Assembly (NCBI GenBank): GCA_963785755.1 | Contig: CAWAXG010000033.1 | Coordinates: 1 to 64,000, forward strand | DNA: 64,000 nt | Direction: 5' to 3' | From: JACCXG01 sp963785755 | GTDB taxonomy: Bacteria; Acidobacteriota; Vicinamibacteria; Vicinamibacterales; 2-12-FULL-66-21 | Part shown: in pieces, positions 51,815 to 60,453 of the stretch | How the letters are laid out: every line of letters begins with the position of its first letter | Position numbering within the stretch: position 1 is the first letter of the stretch | Notes under the pieces: generated by a model | Seen by the model: only the letters and a program-made list of their open reading frames with translations | Databases searched by the model: none | What the model was told of the DNA's origin: nothing | Translations under genes and position numbers: made by a program

Positions 51815-52567
51815 ATGAGCCCCGGCATGCGACGCAGTGCGTTTGCTCTGATCCTGATCGTCCTCGTGCTCTTCGTGGCCCAGGATCGACTCTCCGACGG
51901 TGGCGGGAATCCAGTATCGCCAGACCAGTCGCCCCTCTTGTGGAAGGAAGCCGTTCACTCGAACCTGCCGACGGCGGTCACGTATGCGGCAGCTCCCTCG
52001 AACTGCGTCTTCGTGCTGTCGGTGAATCGAAACAATCCTTTCACGTTGACGTCGGTGGACGAGGGCGTGCGGTTCGACATCGACGCGGATGGAGATCTGG
52101 AGCAGGCCTCGTGGACGGAAGCGGCCTCTGATATCGCCTTCCTGGCTCTGGATCGCGACGGCGACGGCATGATTTCGAGCGGCAGAGACCTGATCGGAAG
52201 CCGCACGATTCCAGGCGTGACCAGCGCGCCCAATGCGCTCATACAACTGGCCAGCGACGCGATCGGCAGCGAGCGCAGGCCAGCGATCGACAGCGGGAAT
52301 CCGCTCTTCCAGCGTCTGCTGTTGTGGACCGACGACAATCACAACGGGATCAGCGAAGGATCCGAGGTGCTCCCGGCGCACGAACTGCTGTCCGACGTCC
52401 GCCTCGGCTTCGAGCGTCATCACCGCACCGACGCCCACGGCAACCAGTCCCGCTACCGCGGTTTCGTCCACGTCAGGGCGGAATCGGGATCACAGCCCGT
52501 GACATCCGCTGCCGACGATACAGCGCGCCTGCGGCCGATGTACGACGTCTGCCTTGTGACACGCTAG
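51815..52567 (+). CDS. Exported protein with EF-hand-like calcium loops
   Basis: 250 residues from ATG 51815. Signal peptide or anchor (FALILIVLVLFVAQ). Three acidic Dx(D/N)xDG-type loops follow: DIDADGDLEQASW, DRDGDGMISSGRDL and DDNHNGISEGSEVL; between them lie VFVLSVNRNNPFTL and RLLLWTDD. The pattern recalls EF-hand/hemolysin-type calcium proteins of the envelope, function unknown. Its stop overlaps the stop of the SDR gene on the other strand at the palindrome CTAG. Confidence 0.8.
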   Translation: MSPGMRRSAFALILIVLVLFVAQDRLSDGGGNPVSPDQSPLLWKEAVHSNLPTAVTYAAAPSNCVFVLSVNRNNPFTLTSVDEGVRFDIDADGDLEQASWTEAASDIAFLALDRDGDGMISSGRDLIGSRTIPGVTSAPNALIQLASDAIGSERRPAIDSGNPLFQRLLLWTDDNHNGISEGSEVLPAHELLSDVRLGFERHHRTDAHGNQSRYRGFVHVRAESGSQPVTSAADDTARLRPMYDVCLVTR

Positions 52568-53349
52568 TGAATAGTCCAGCCGCCATCGACCATCAGCACA
52601 TGTCCGACGACCATGTCCGACAGATGGCTGGACAGGAACAGCACCGCGCCGACGAGATCGTCGGGCTGATTCCAGCGGCCCGCAGGCAGCATCGTGCCCG
52701 TCGCCCACTCCTTGTAGCCGGGGCGCTCGAGAATGACCTTGCGCGATTCGGTTTCGGTGATGCACGGCGCGACCACGTTCACCGTCACCCCCTGCTTCGC
52801 CCATTCGAGCGAGAGCGCGCGCGAGAGATGGTGCACGGCCGCCTTGGCTCCCGCGTACACCGACCGTCCCTGGAACGCGACGATGCCGAAGTTGGATCCC
52901 AGGTTGATGATCTTGCCGCGGCCCTGTTCGATCATCACCCGCGCCGCCGCCTGTGAGGCGAAGAACACGCTCTTCAGCTGCGCGCTGATCGTCTTGTCGA
53001 ACTCTTCCTCGGTGACGTCGAGCGCCAGGGAGTTTCCCGTCCATCCCGCGTTGTTCACCAGGATGTCGATCCGGCCGAACGTCTCCTTCGTCCTGGCCAC
53101 CATCGCCCGGACGTCGGCCACTTTTCCCACGTCGGTCGGGATCACGATCGCCCTGCGCCCGAGCGCCTCGATCTCGGCGACGACCTGCTTGATCTCGTCA
53201 TGCCGCCCTTCGGGATGCTTGGCCAGCGCGAGATGCGCGCCCGCATGTGCGAGGCCCAGCGCGATGGCGCGGCCGATCCCCTGCGAGGCGCCGGTCACGA
53301 TGGCGATCTTGTCGGTCAGGCCAAAAGACGAATAGTCGGGTGGCGGCAC
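52564..53349 (-). CDS. Short-chain dehydrogenase/reductase
   Basis: 261 residues from GTG 53349, with GGAGG five nt upstream. Classical SDR: IAIVTGASQGIGRAIALGLA (TGxxxGxG), DILVNNAGW (NNAG), INLGSNFGIVAFQGRSVYAGAKAAVHHLSRAL (Ser-Tyr-Lys: Y169-like YAGAK) and VNVVAPCITETES. The C-terminal GHVLMVDGGWTIH is the usual last strand. NAD(P)-dependent oxidation or reduction of a hydroxy compound. The adjacent second SDR at 53619-54398 is upstream on the same strand across a 269-nt repeat-bearing spacer. Confidence 0.93.
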   Translation of the reverse strand: MPPPDYSSFGLTDKIAIVTGASQGIGRAIALGLAHAGAHLALAKHPEGRHDEIKQVVAEIEALGRRAIVIPTDVGKVADVRAMVARTKETFGRIDILVNNAGWTGNSLALDVTEEEFDKTISAQLKSVFFASQAAARVMIEQGRGKIINLGSNFGIVAFQGRSVYAGAKAAVHHLSRALSLEWAKQGVTVNVVAPCITETESRKVILERPGYKEWATGTMLPAGRWNQPDDLVGAVLFLSSHLSDMVVGHVLMVDGGWTIH

Positions 53350-53365
53350 TTACGCCTCCATATTC

Positions 53366-53607
53366 GTCAACTGCCAACTCCCAACCTCCCCGCCTCCGCG
53401 CGCATTGGCTCGACGCGCGCTACGGCGAGGCCTCGCCAAAGCTCGTCGGCTGCGACCGAGCCGACGAGCGGTGGCGGGCAACTCCAAGGAGAGCCGCTCG
53501 AAACATCGGGGTGTAAGACGAGGCGAGCGGAGGTGCCGCAGCGAATTCCACCCCATAGTCTCGATCCACGCGCCTTGGGAGTTGGGAGTTGGAAGTTGGG
53601 AGTTGAC
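53366..53607. repeat. Intergenic element bounded by inverted TTGGGAG-type repeats
   Basis: At the left end GTCAACTGCCAACTCCCAAC (53366-53385) is the near-perfect complement of the right end (53575-53607), which holds GTTGGGAG three times and ends GTTGAC. The 190-nt interior has no gene. Confidence 0.65.
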
Positions 53608-53618
53608 TGAGATCACAT

Positions 53619-54398
53619 CTAGATAAGCCCCCGTATAGTTCCACCGATATCCAGGCCCGCGCCCGTGATGAATCTCGCCAGCGGCGAGGCGAGGAACACG
53701 ACGGCGTGCGCGACATCGGCGGGGTTGCCGATGCCCATCGGCATCTGGCGATCCTCGAGGAACCGTTTGACCGCGGCGTCGCGATCGACGCCATAGTGCG
53801 CGATCAGCTGATCGACGATGCCGCCGGGCCTCGTCCACATTCGCGACCAGATCGGCCCCGGGAGAACCGAGTTGACGCGCACGGCGGGTGCGTACTGCTT
53901 CGCGAGCGCCTTGGTCAGGTAGAGCAGGGCGGCCTTCGACGCGCCGTAATCGATGAATGCCGGCTCCGGCTGTTTCGCGAGGTCCGAGCCGGTGTTGACG
54001 ACCGCTCCGCCGCCCTGCGCCGCCATCTTCGGCACCAGCGCACGGCACGTCCGCACCGTGCCCATCAGATTGACGTCGATCGATCGCGCCCAGCGGTCGT
54101 CCGTGATCTCCTCGAAGGGCGTCGAATCGCCGACGCCGAGGTTGTTGATCAGGATGTCGGGAGCCTTGCCGAACGACTCGAGGGCAAAGGCGACCGCCTT
54201 TTCGACGCCTTCGGCGGTCGCGAGATTCGCGGTGACGGTGCCGCGCCACTTCCCGGCCTTGTCGCCGAGCGCGGCCTCGTCGTGATCGGCGACGATGACC
54301 TGGACGCCCTCCTGCGTCAGGAGATCGGCAATCGCTTCGCCGATGCCATGCGCGCCGGCACTGACGTAGGCGGTCTGGCCTTTCAGCTGGTAGTCCAT
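53619..54398 (-). CDS. Short-chain dehydrogenase/reductase
   Basis: 259 residues from ATG 54398. SDR motifs: QTAYVSAGAHGIGEAIADLL (cofactor loop AGAHGIG in place of TGxxxGIG), DILINNLGVGD (NNLG for NNAG), VVNTGSDLAKQPEPAFIDYGASKAALLYLTKAL (Ser-Tyr-Lys with YGASK) and VNSVLPGPIW. The last strand is GAGLDIGGTIRGLI. It is divergent from the FCD-type GntR gene, sharing the 270-nt region with the promoter and palindromes. Substrate unknown; sugar or sugar-acid metabolism is suggested by neighbours. Confidence 0.92.
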   Translation of the reverse strand: MDYQLKGQTAYVSAGAHGIGEAIADLLTQEGVQVIVADHDEAALGDKAGKWRGTVTANLATAEGVEKAVAFALESFGKAPDILINNLGVGDSTPFEEITDDRWARSIDVNLMGTVRTCRALVPKMAAQGGGAVVNTGSDLAKQPEPAFIDYGASKAALLYLTKALAKQYAPAVRVNSVLPGPIWSRMWTRPGGIVDQLIAHYGVDRDAAVKRFLEDRQMPMGIGNPADVAHAVVFLASPLARFITGAGLDIGGTIRGLI

Positions 54399-54562
54399 GA
54401 TGTTCGTGAATCAAACCGCGGAGATCCTGCGGCGCTGACATCCCGTGCGCGGGCCACCGGAAGGAAAGGACGGCGTGAGCGCATCGATTTCGTCGAGAGT
54501 GCGGCGATAATATCAGGCCGTCGCCAAGCCGATTTCGGGTCGCGTTTCTGGCAGCAGCAGCG

Positions 54563-54591
54563 TTGACAATTGTCGAATCCGGCGCTACTGT
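54563..54591 (+). promoter_or_regulatory. Promoter of the FCD-type GntR gene
   Basis: TTGACA (54563-54568) and TACTGT (54586-54591) with a 17-nt spacer. GACAATTGTC, a perfect 10-bp palindrome at 54565-54574, overlaps the -35 box. Confidence 0.7.
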
Positions 54592-54602
54592 GCGGTGAAT
54601 CG

Positions 54603-54627
54603 ATTGAGCATAATCGATAATCTCAAT
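54603..54627 (+). promoter_or_regulatory. Palindromic operator candidate for the FCD-type GntR regulator
   Basis: ATTGAG (54603-54608) and CTCAAT (54622-54627) frame ATAATCGATAAT (54610-54621), one base off the perfect palindrome ATTATCGATAAT seen at 60313-60324. It lies a few bases after the expected transcript start, fit for autorepression. Confidence 0.55.
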
Positions 54628-54670
54628 AGGCGCCACTCGGGCGCCGCGCTCCTGACCCCGTGACTCGTTC

Positions 54671-55399
54671 ATGAAGCGACCGCACCGCATGGCCCAAGAC
54701 ACCAAATCCCGACCGCTCGAACGGCGAGTGTTCCGCGAGGAAATCCGCGAACAACTGATCGAAGACATTCTGAACGGCCGGCTTCAGCCGGGGGCGCGGA
54801 TCATCGAGACCCGCATCGCGCAGCAGTTCGGCGTCAGTCAGGGCCCGGTCCGTGAAGCGCTCCGCGACCTCGAGCTGTTCGGGTTCGTCGTCAGCTCGCC
54901 GTTCCGCGGCACTCAGGTCCGCAAGATCTCGACCGACGACCTGCTCGAGATCTATCCGATTCGCGCCGCGCTCGAGGGCGTGGCCGCGCGGGCCGCGGCC
55001 GTCAAGATCGACGAGCCGACGCTGGCGCATCTCGAGGAGCTGATCGGATCGATGTGCGAGGCCGCCGCGCGCGACGATCACCGGGCCGAAGCGGACGCGG
55101 ATCATGCCTTCCACCACGCGATCGTCAAGGCCTCCGGCAACAACATGCTGGCGCACGTCTGGCAGACGATGCGGCTGTCGATTACGACGTGTGTCACGCA
55201 CTCGGTGACGCATCGCTCGCTGCACGAGATCGCCGAGCGGCACTGGGTGGTGCTCGAAGCGCTCCGGTCGCGCGATCCCGATCGCGCCGAGGCGGCGATC
55301 CGGCGGCACATCGAAGAACCCGGCGAGTGGATCCGCGCCGCGCACGAGCAGGAGCAGAACGCCCGCGGCGAAGGAGCCGATACGGAAGCCGCGGTGTAG
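54671..55399 (+). CDS. GntR-family regulator, FadR/FCD type
   Basis: 242 residues from ATG 54671 (ATG 54689 also possible). N-terminal winged helix: REEIREQLIEDILNGRLQPGARIIETRIAQQFGVSQGPVREALRDLELFGFV. C-terminal FCD ligand domain with DLLEIYPIRAALEGVAARAAA, ADADHAFHHAIVKASGNNML and the histidines of the metal/ligand site (HxxxH in TVLEA-like region, IRRHIEEP). Such regulators commonly sense sugar acids or carboxylates. Transketolase starts 10 nt after the stop, so regulator, transketolase and cupin form one operon, likely autoregulated. Confidence 0.92.
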   Translation: MKRPHRMAQDTKSRPLERRVFREEIREQLIEDILNGRLQPGARIIETRIAQQFGVSQGPVREALRDLELFGFVVSSPFRGTQVRKISTDDLLEIYPIRAALEGVAARAAAVKIDEPTLAHLEELIGSMCEAAARDDHRAEADADHAFHHAIVKASGNNMLAHVWQTMRLSITTCVTHSVTHRSLHEIAERHWVVLEALRSRDPDRAEAAIRRHIEEPGEWIRAAHEQEQNARGEGADTEAAV

Positions 55400-55409
55400 G
55401 CCGCATTTC

Positions 55410-57550
55410 ATGAATCCTCACGCCGGCCTCCTCCACCGACGGGGAACCGTTCGCGCCCCCGGCGCGACCCACGACTACCTGCTCCGGCAGGGCATCCTCA
55501 AGCTGCTGAACATCAAGGACTCGGACGTCCGCCTGCTGACCCTCGAGCAGTGCCGCGATGCCGTGGACAAGAGCCTCCATGCCGGCGGCGCGTTCTCGGC
55601 GACGATTCCGCTGGTTGCGCTGTACTACGGCGGCTTCATGGACATCGACGTCGTCGACCCGACCCGGCGCGGTCAGGACCTGTTCACGTTGAGCAAGGGG
55701 CACGCGGTCGCGGCGCTGGCTTCGATCTATGCGGAGCTCGGCTACTTCGATCGATCCGTCCTTCACAACTCGCGCTGGTACTCGAGCATCCTGAACGGCC
55801 ATCCCGGACCACTGCTGCCCGGCGTGCACCTCGCGACCGGTCCGATGGGCCAGGGCTTCAGCGTGGCGCAGGGTTTTGCCATCGCCGGCCGATCGTCGCC
55901 GCGGTTCGATTCGGTACTGTCTGACGGGTGACGGCGAGCTCCAGGAAGGACCGATCTGGGAAGCGGTGATGTATGCCGGCCAGAAGCACCTGGACAACCT
56001 CTGCGTGATGGTCGACCGCAACAACGGCCAGCTCGACATCGCCAACCGCATGGTCTTCCCGATGCCCGAGCTGGAGGCGGTCTTCGCGTCGTTCGCCTGG
56101 GAGGTGCACAGCGTCGACGCCACGCAGTACGCAGGGCGTGTATGCCGCGCTCGAGAAGTTCCGGTTCGGGCCGCGCAACGGGAAGCCGACGGCGATCATC
56201 TGCCATGGCATGAAGGGGCACGGCGCCCTCTCCGACTTCCTGAACAAGCACAAGGTCACGGTTCCCGAGTCGCTGATCGAACAGGAAATGACGTTGCAGT
56301 CGGCACAGCGCCAGGAACGGGTACGGGAGTATTTCAGGTTCCACCAGTCGCTGAATGACCTGGCGGACGCGCAATCCTTGCAGGAGACGCTCCACGCCAT
56401 CGCCGCGCAGATGCACTTCCAGGTCGAGCGCCACGGCTCCGGCGAGCCGGCGCTTTCGTCAGTGATCGGCCCCATCCAGATCGAACGCGCGCCCGTTCGC
56501 GACAAGCGCATCAGCTACGACGCCTCGCTCCTGCCGCGCCTCGATCCCGCGAAGGAATACGCCGCGAGCGACATCGTCACCGCCGCGATGAAGGTCTTTG
56601 CCCGTGACCCGCGCGTCGTGTCGATCGATTCGGATCTCGCGACGACCAGCGGCCTCGAGGCCGGCGTCGCCGCCGTCGATCAGCGCCGGGCGCTGAACGT
56701 CGGCGTCGCCGAGGCAAACATGATGGGCATCGGCGAGGCGTTCGCCGCGCTCGGCTATCAGACGTGGATCAGCACGTTCTGCCCGTTCTTCGACTGGAAG
56801 GTCATGCGGCGCGTCGCCGTCGGCCATCAGGAGCGTCTCGAGGCGATGCAGTCGCCGGACGGCTGGCTCAGCGAAGGCCACGGCCTCGATCTGACGATGC
56901 TCGCGACGGCCGCCAACTTCGAGACGCGCACGAACGGCGCCACGCACATGGGCAACGACGACTGCACGATCTTCGACGGCATGGCGCATCTGCAGATCAT
57001 CGACGTCTCCTGCCCGCAGCAGATGCTGTCGCTCATGAAATGGACGATGGAGGGCAACCGCGGCCTGCTCTACGTTCGCGTCATGCGCACGCCGTCGGCG
57101 GTCATCTACGGCAGCGACTACACGTTCGAGCCGGGCAGAGGGCACGTGCTCCGCGAGAGCCCTGGCGATGCCGCGGTCGTCGTGAGCAGCGGCCGCGGCG
57201 TGCATGAGGCGCTCGGCGCCGCTGCCGAGTGCGCGAGGCTCGGACTGAGCGTTGGCGTCGTCGACATGCCGACCATCGACGAGGAGCTGCTCGTGCGGCT
57301 CTACGAATCGGGCCGGCTGCTGTGCATCGCCGAGCAGAACAACGGCTACATCCTGCAGAACCTGCTGCGCATTCTGTTCCGGCGGCGCAAGCCGTCGTGG
57401 CGCGGTGTCGAGAACGTGCTGCCCATCAACACGCTCGCGGCCGACGGCCGGCCACGATTCATCCATTCGGGTACCTATGAGGAATTGATCCGCGCCTTCG
57501 GTCTGGCGCCGCAGCAGATCGCGGAGACGATCAAACAGCGGATTGCCTGA
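55410..57550 (+). CDS. Transketolase-like enzyme (two frameshifts)
   Basis: ATG 55410 opens a protein of about 713 residues. N-terminal part: RQGILKLLNIKDSDVRLL, FTLSKGHAVAAL, HLATGPMGQGFSVAQG. Near 55925 the frame shifts; the next frame reads YCLTGDGELQEGPIWEAVMYAG and VMVDRNNGQLD (the thiamine-diphosphate GDG...NN motif). A second shift near 56135 leads to GVYAALEKFRFG, and this frame runs to the end through the pyrimidine-binding domain (RALNVGVAEANMMGIGEAFAALGYQTWISTF, with the catalytic Glu) and the C-terminal domain. It transfers two-carbon units; the exact substrate may differ from that of the housekeeping enzyme. Confidence 0.88.
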
Positions 57551-57588
57551 GGCGCGAGACCGGTAACCGCAGAAAGGCGAGGACCAAC

Positions 57589-57975
57589 ATGGCTGTGCCC
57601 GCACTGCACGAAGAGGACGTCGAGGCGCTCGGTCTTCCCGGCCGGCAGCTGCGGTGGCTGGTCGCCCCCGGAGCGTTGAGCGCCGAGCACTGTTCCACCT
57701 GTGTCGTCCGCATTGAGCCTGGCGACCGGGTGCGTCCCGCCCATTCGCATCCGAACGGCGAAGAAGTCATCTACATCATCAGCGGATCCGGACGCGTGCT
57801 CGTGAACGGCGAAGTGACGGCAATCAAACCCGGATCTGTCGTCCTGTTCCCGCGCGGCCAGGTGCACATGGTGCACAACACCAGCGGCGAGGAGATGAAG
57901 ATCGTCTGCTTCTTCGCGCCGCCGACCGGCCTCGAGAACTACGAGATGCACGAAGACGTAGACTTTCCTGAATAG
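57589..57975 (+). CDS. Cupin-domain protein
   Basis: 128 residues from ATG 57589, with GAGGACC upstream. A single cupin-2 barrel: VVRIEPGDRVRPAHSHPNGEEVIYIISGSGRVLVNGE (motif 1 with His, His and Glu metal ligands) and PGSVVLFPRGQVHMVHNTSGEEMKIVCFF (motif 2 His). Likely binds a metal; it may be an isomerase or a small-molecule-binding protein of sugar metabolism. Third gene of the GntR-transketolase operon, 38 nt after transketolase. Its end nearly touches the convergent PQQ dehydrogenase. Confidence 0.92.
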   Translation: MAVPALHEEDVEALGLPGRQLRWLVAPGALSAEHCSTCVVRIEPGDRVRPAHSHPNGEEVIYIISGSGRVLVNGEVTAIKPGSVVLFPRGQVHMVHNTSGEEMKIVCFFAPPTGLENYEMHEDVDFPE

Positions 57976-58006
57976 ACACGTCGTGCCATCGGTGATCGCG
58001 AGCGAG

Positions 58007-60290
58007 TTACTGCGGCAGCGCAAACGCGATATATCCCGTTCGGCAACGGTGCCGCCCCCGGCCTGGCCGGCCACTGCCCGGCGGGGGGTGTTTCGCCGGA
58101 CGCCGCGACCAGCACGTACTGGCGCCCGTCGATCTCGTACATCGAATGACCGCCGCGAATCGTGCCGCCCAGCGGTCCGCTCTCCCAGAGCTCTTTGCCC
58201 GTCTCGGTGTCGTAGGCGCGCAGCTTGCTGTCGCCGCCGGGCGCGAAGATGAGCCCGGCCGACGTGACGATCAGGCTGCTTCGCATCTGCGTCACGCCGG
58301 TGCCGGTCACGCCCAGCGCCGCGAGGCGGGCATCATCGCCGAGAGGCACCGTCCACTTGATCGCCGCGGTGTTGAGGTCGTACTTCGTGATCGTCGTGAA
58401 CGGCGGCTTCATCATGATGCCGATCGTGCCGTAGGCGTTGATCACGTACTGAGGCAGCTGGGGAACGTCATCGGGGTACGGCCGCGGTCCGAAGCCCCGG
58501 CCTCTACCGCCACCCTCGCGGACTCGCGCGCCACCTGATCCGACGACCGGACCTGCGGGGAAAGTCGGCGCCGCGCCTCCCCCACGACCGCCGCGCCCGA
58601 ACGGGGACGCCATCAGGAAGCTGACCAGATTCTCCATGTCCACGTCGTCGAGTTGTGGAAACGCGGGCATGCGTCCCTTGCCGTTCATGATCGTGCCCCG
58701 GATCGTCGCGGCATCGAGCCGTCCCGGCACATCGAGCAGCGTGGGACCGTTCTGCGTGCCGCTCCGGTCCGGTGCGTGGCACACCTGACATTCCCGCAGA
58801 TACACCGTCATGCCGGGCGGCGCATTGGCCGGCGTCTCGCCGGGTTTCAGCAGTCGAAGGATTCCCGGATTGTTCTGGCTGATGACGTAGACCTCCCCGG
58901 TCGCCGGTTCCGCCGCGGTGTAACCGAACAGCGCGCCGCCGTTGCTGCCGGGAATGTGCAGCGTGTCCGTGAAATCGATCGGCGTGAACAGCCCGAGATT
59001 GCGGGTTTTTGCGAGGCGCTGCTTGAACTGCTCGCGGGCCTCTGGCGTGACCACCGCGTGCGGATTGATGTCGTCGGCGGTGAAGGACTGTTTGCTGAAC
59101 GGCGGCGGCAGCGTCGGGTATGGTTGCGTGGGCCACGACTGTTCGCCGGGCATGGCGCTCTTCGGAACCGGGCGCTCCTCGATTGGCCAGACCGGCGCGC
59201 CCGTCACTCGCTCGAAAACATAGAGAAAGCCGGTCTTCCCGGCCATCGCCACGATGTCGAGGTTCCTGCCGTTGTGTCTTATCGTGGTGAGCTGCGGCGC
59301 GGCGCTGCCGTCGAAGTCCCACAGATCGTGATGCACCATCTGGAAATGCCAGAGGCGCTTTCCAGTTCGCGCATCCAGCGCGAGCAGCGACGTGCCAAAC
59401 AGGTTGGCGCCGGGTCGATCCGCGCCGTAGTAGTCGTAGGTCGGCGAGCCGGTGGGGAAGTAGGCGATGCCGCGCCTTTCGTCGATGCTGATCTCGCCCC
59501 AGGTGTTCGTGCCGCCGACGTACTTGTAGGCATCCTTCGGCCAGGTGTCGTAGCCGAACTCACCGGGCCGAGGCACGGTGTGGAACTGCCAGACGAGCTT
59601 CCCGGTGATCACGTCGTAGGCGCGCAGATCTCCGGGCGGCGACATATACGCTTCGCCCGTCGATCCGCCGAGCAGCACGAGGTTCTCGAAGACCTTGCCC
59701 GGATTGCCCGACTGAATCCGCCCGATAGTCGCGGGATCGCGGCCCAGCCCTTCGCGCAGATCGGCGACGCCGTCCTTGCCGAACGAGAGAATGGGCCGTC
59801 CCGTCGCCGCGTCGATCTGCTGGAGGTAGTCGTTCATGCTGAAGATCAGCCGCCGATCCTTCCCGTCCCTGCTCTCCCAGTAGTTCATGCCGCGCGCGGT
59901 CATCGCCTGCATGCCTTCGCGAATCCAGATCTCCTTCCCGGTCTTTGCGTCGAGGGCCACGATCGCGCCGTTGCGGCCGCGCCCGTAAATCACTCCCCGG
60001 ACGACGATCGGATTGAAGCCGGTCTCTCCGAATGGATACGTCCATGCAACGGTCAACCGGCCGACGTTGGATCGGGTGATCTGCGCCGACGGAAAGTAGC
60101 GCGAGCTCGCCGGGCCGCCGGCATAGTCCGGCCACCACTTGTCGTCAGCGGCGGACAGCGCGAGCGTGAACGCGCAGCCGAGCGCCGCCACGGCAGCCGC
60201 GGCGAGCCGCCGGCGTGCCGGCAATGCTGAGACGGATGCGGGCGTGCCGCCTCGAGAGCCTTCGGAGTTCACGTGGTTGTCGGGTGTCAT
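58007..60290 (-). CDS. PQQ-dependent quinoprotein dehydrogenase with cytochrome c site (one frameshift)
   Basis: ATG 60290; about 760 residues. The leader (RRRLAAAAVAALGCAFTLALSAADD) is a signal, then the propeller: WWPDYAGGPASSRYFPSAQI, VAWTYPFGETGFNP, ALDAKTGKEIWIREG, FQMVHHDLWDFDGSAAP and KTGFLYVFERVTGAPVWPIEE, an inserted haem c motif RECQVCHAPDRSG (about residue 505) and Gly/Arg-rich loop, then GPVVGSGG, KYDLNTAAIKWTVPLGDD and DTETGKELWESGPLGG. At the very end the frame shifts by one base: the other frame gives NGYIAFALPQ and stops at 58007. Paralogue of the 23695-25926 protein. Confidence 0.9.
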
Positions 60291-60312
60291 GATTCGTGTT
60301 AGTGTCCGCGCG

Positions 60313-60324
60313 ATTATCGATAAT
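60313..60324. promoter_or_regulatory. Palindrome ATTATCGATAAT, candidate GntR operator
   Basis: Perfect 12-bp palindrome in the divergent spacer between the PQQ dehydrogenase and the DUF1080/FG-GAP gene, 23 nt before the former's start. It matches 11 of 12 bases of the site at 54610-54621. A half-site (ATAATCG, 60436-60442) is next to the start of the plus-strand gene. Confidence 0.55.
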
Positions 60325-60344
60325 TCGTAGCTCAGCGTCACAAT

Positions 60345-60434
60345 CGGTTCAAAGCGGTTCAGAACCTGAACCAGAACCCCGAACCGTGAACCCCTGCGAA
60401 CCAGTGAACCCCTGAACGATTGAACCTTTGAACC
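60345..60434. repeat. TGAACC-type degenerate repeat array
   Basis: About 90 nt made of GGTTC units followed by many GAACC/TGAACCCC units. It lies in the divergent spacer before the DUF1080/FG-GAP gene. The same wording is found at 62439-62571. Confidence 0.7.
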
Positions 60435-60453
60435 AATAATCGCGGAGCCCCCC

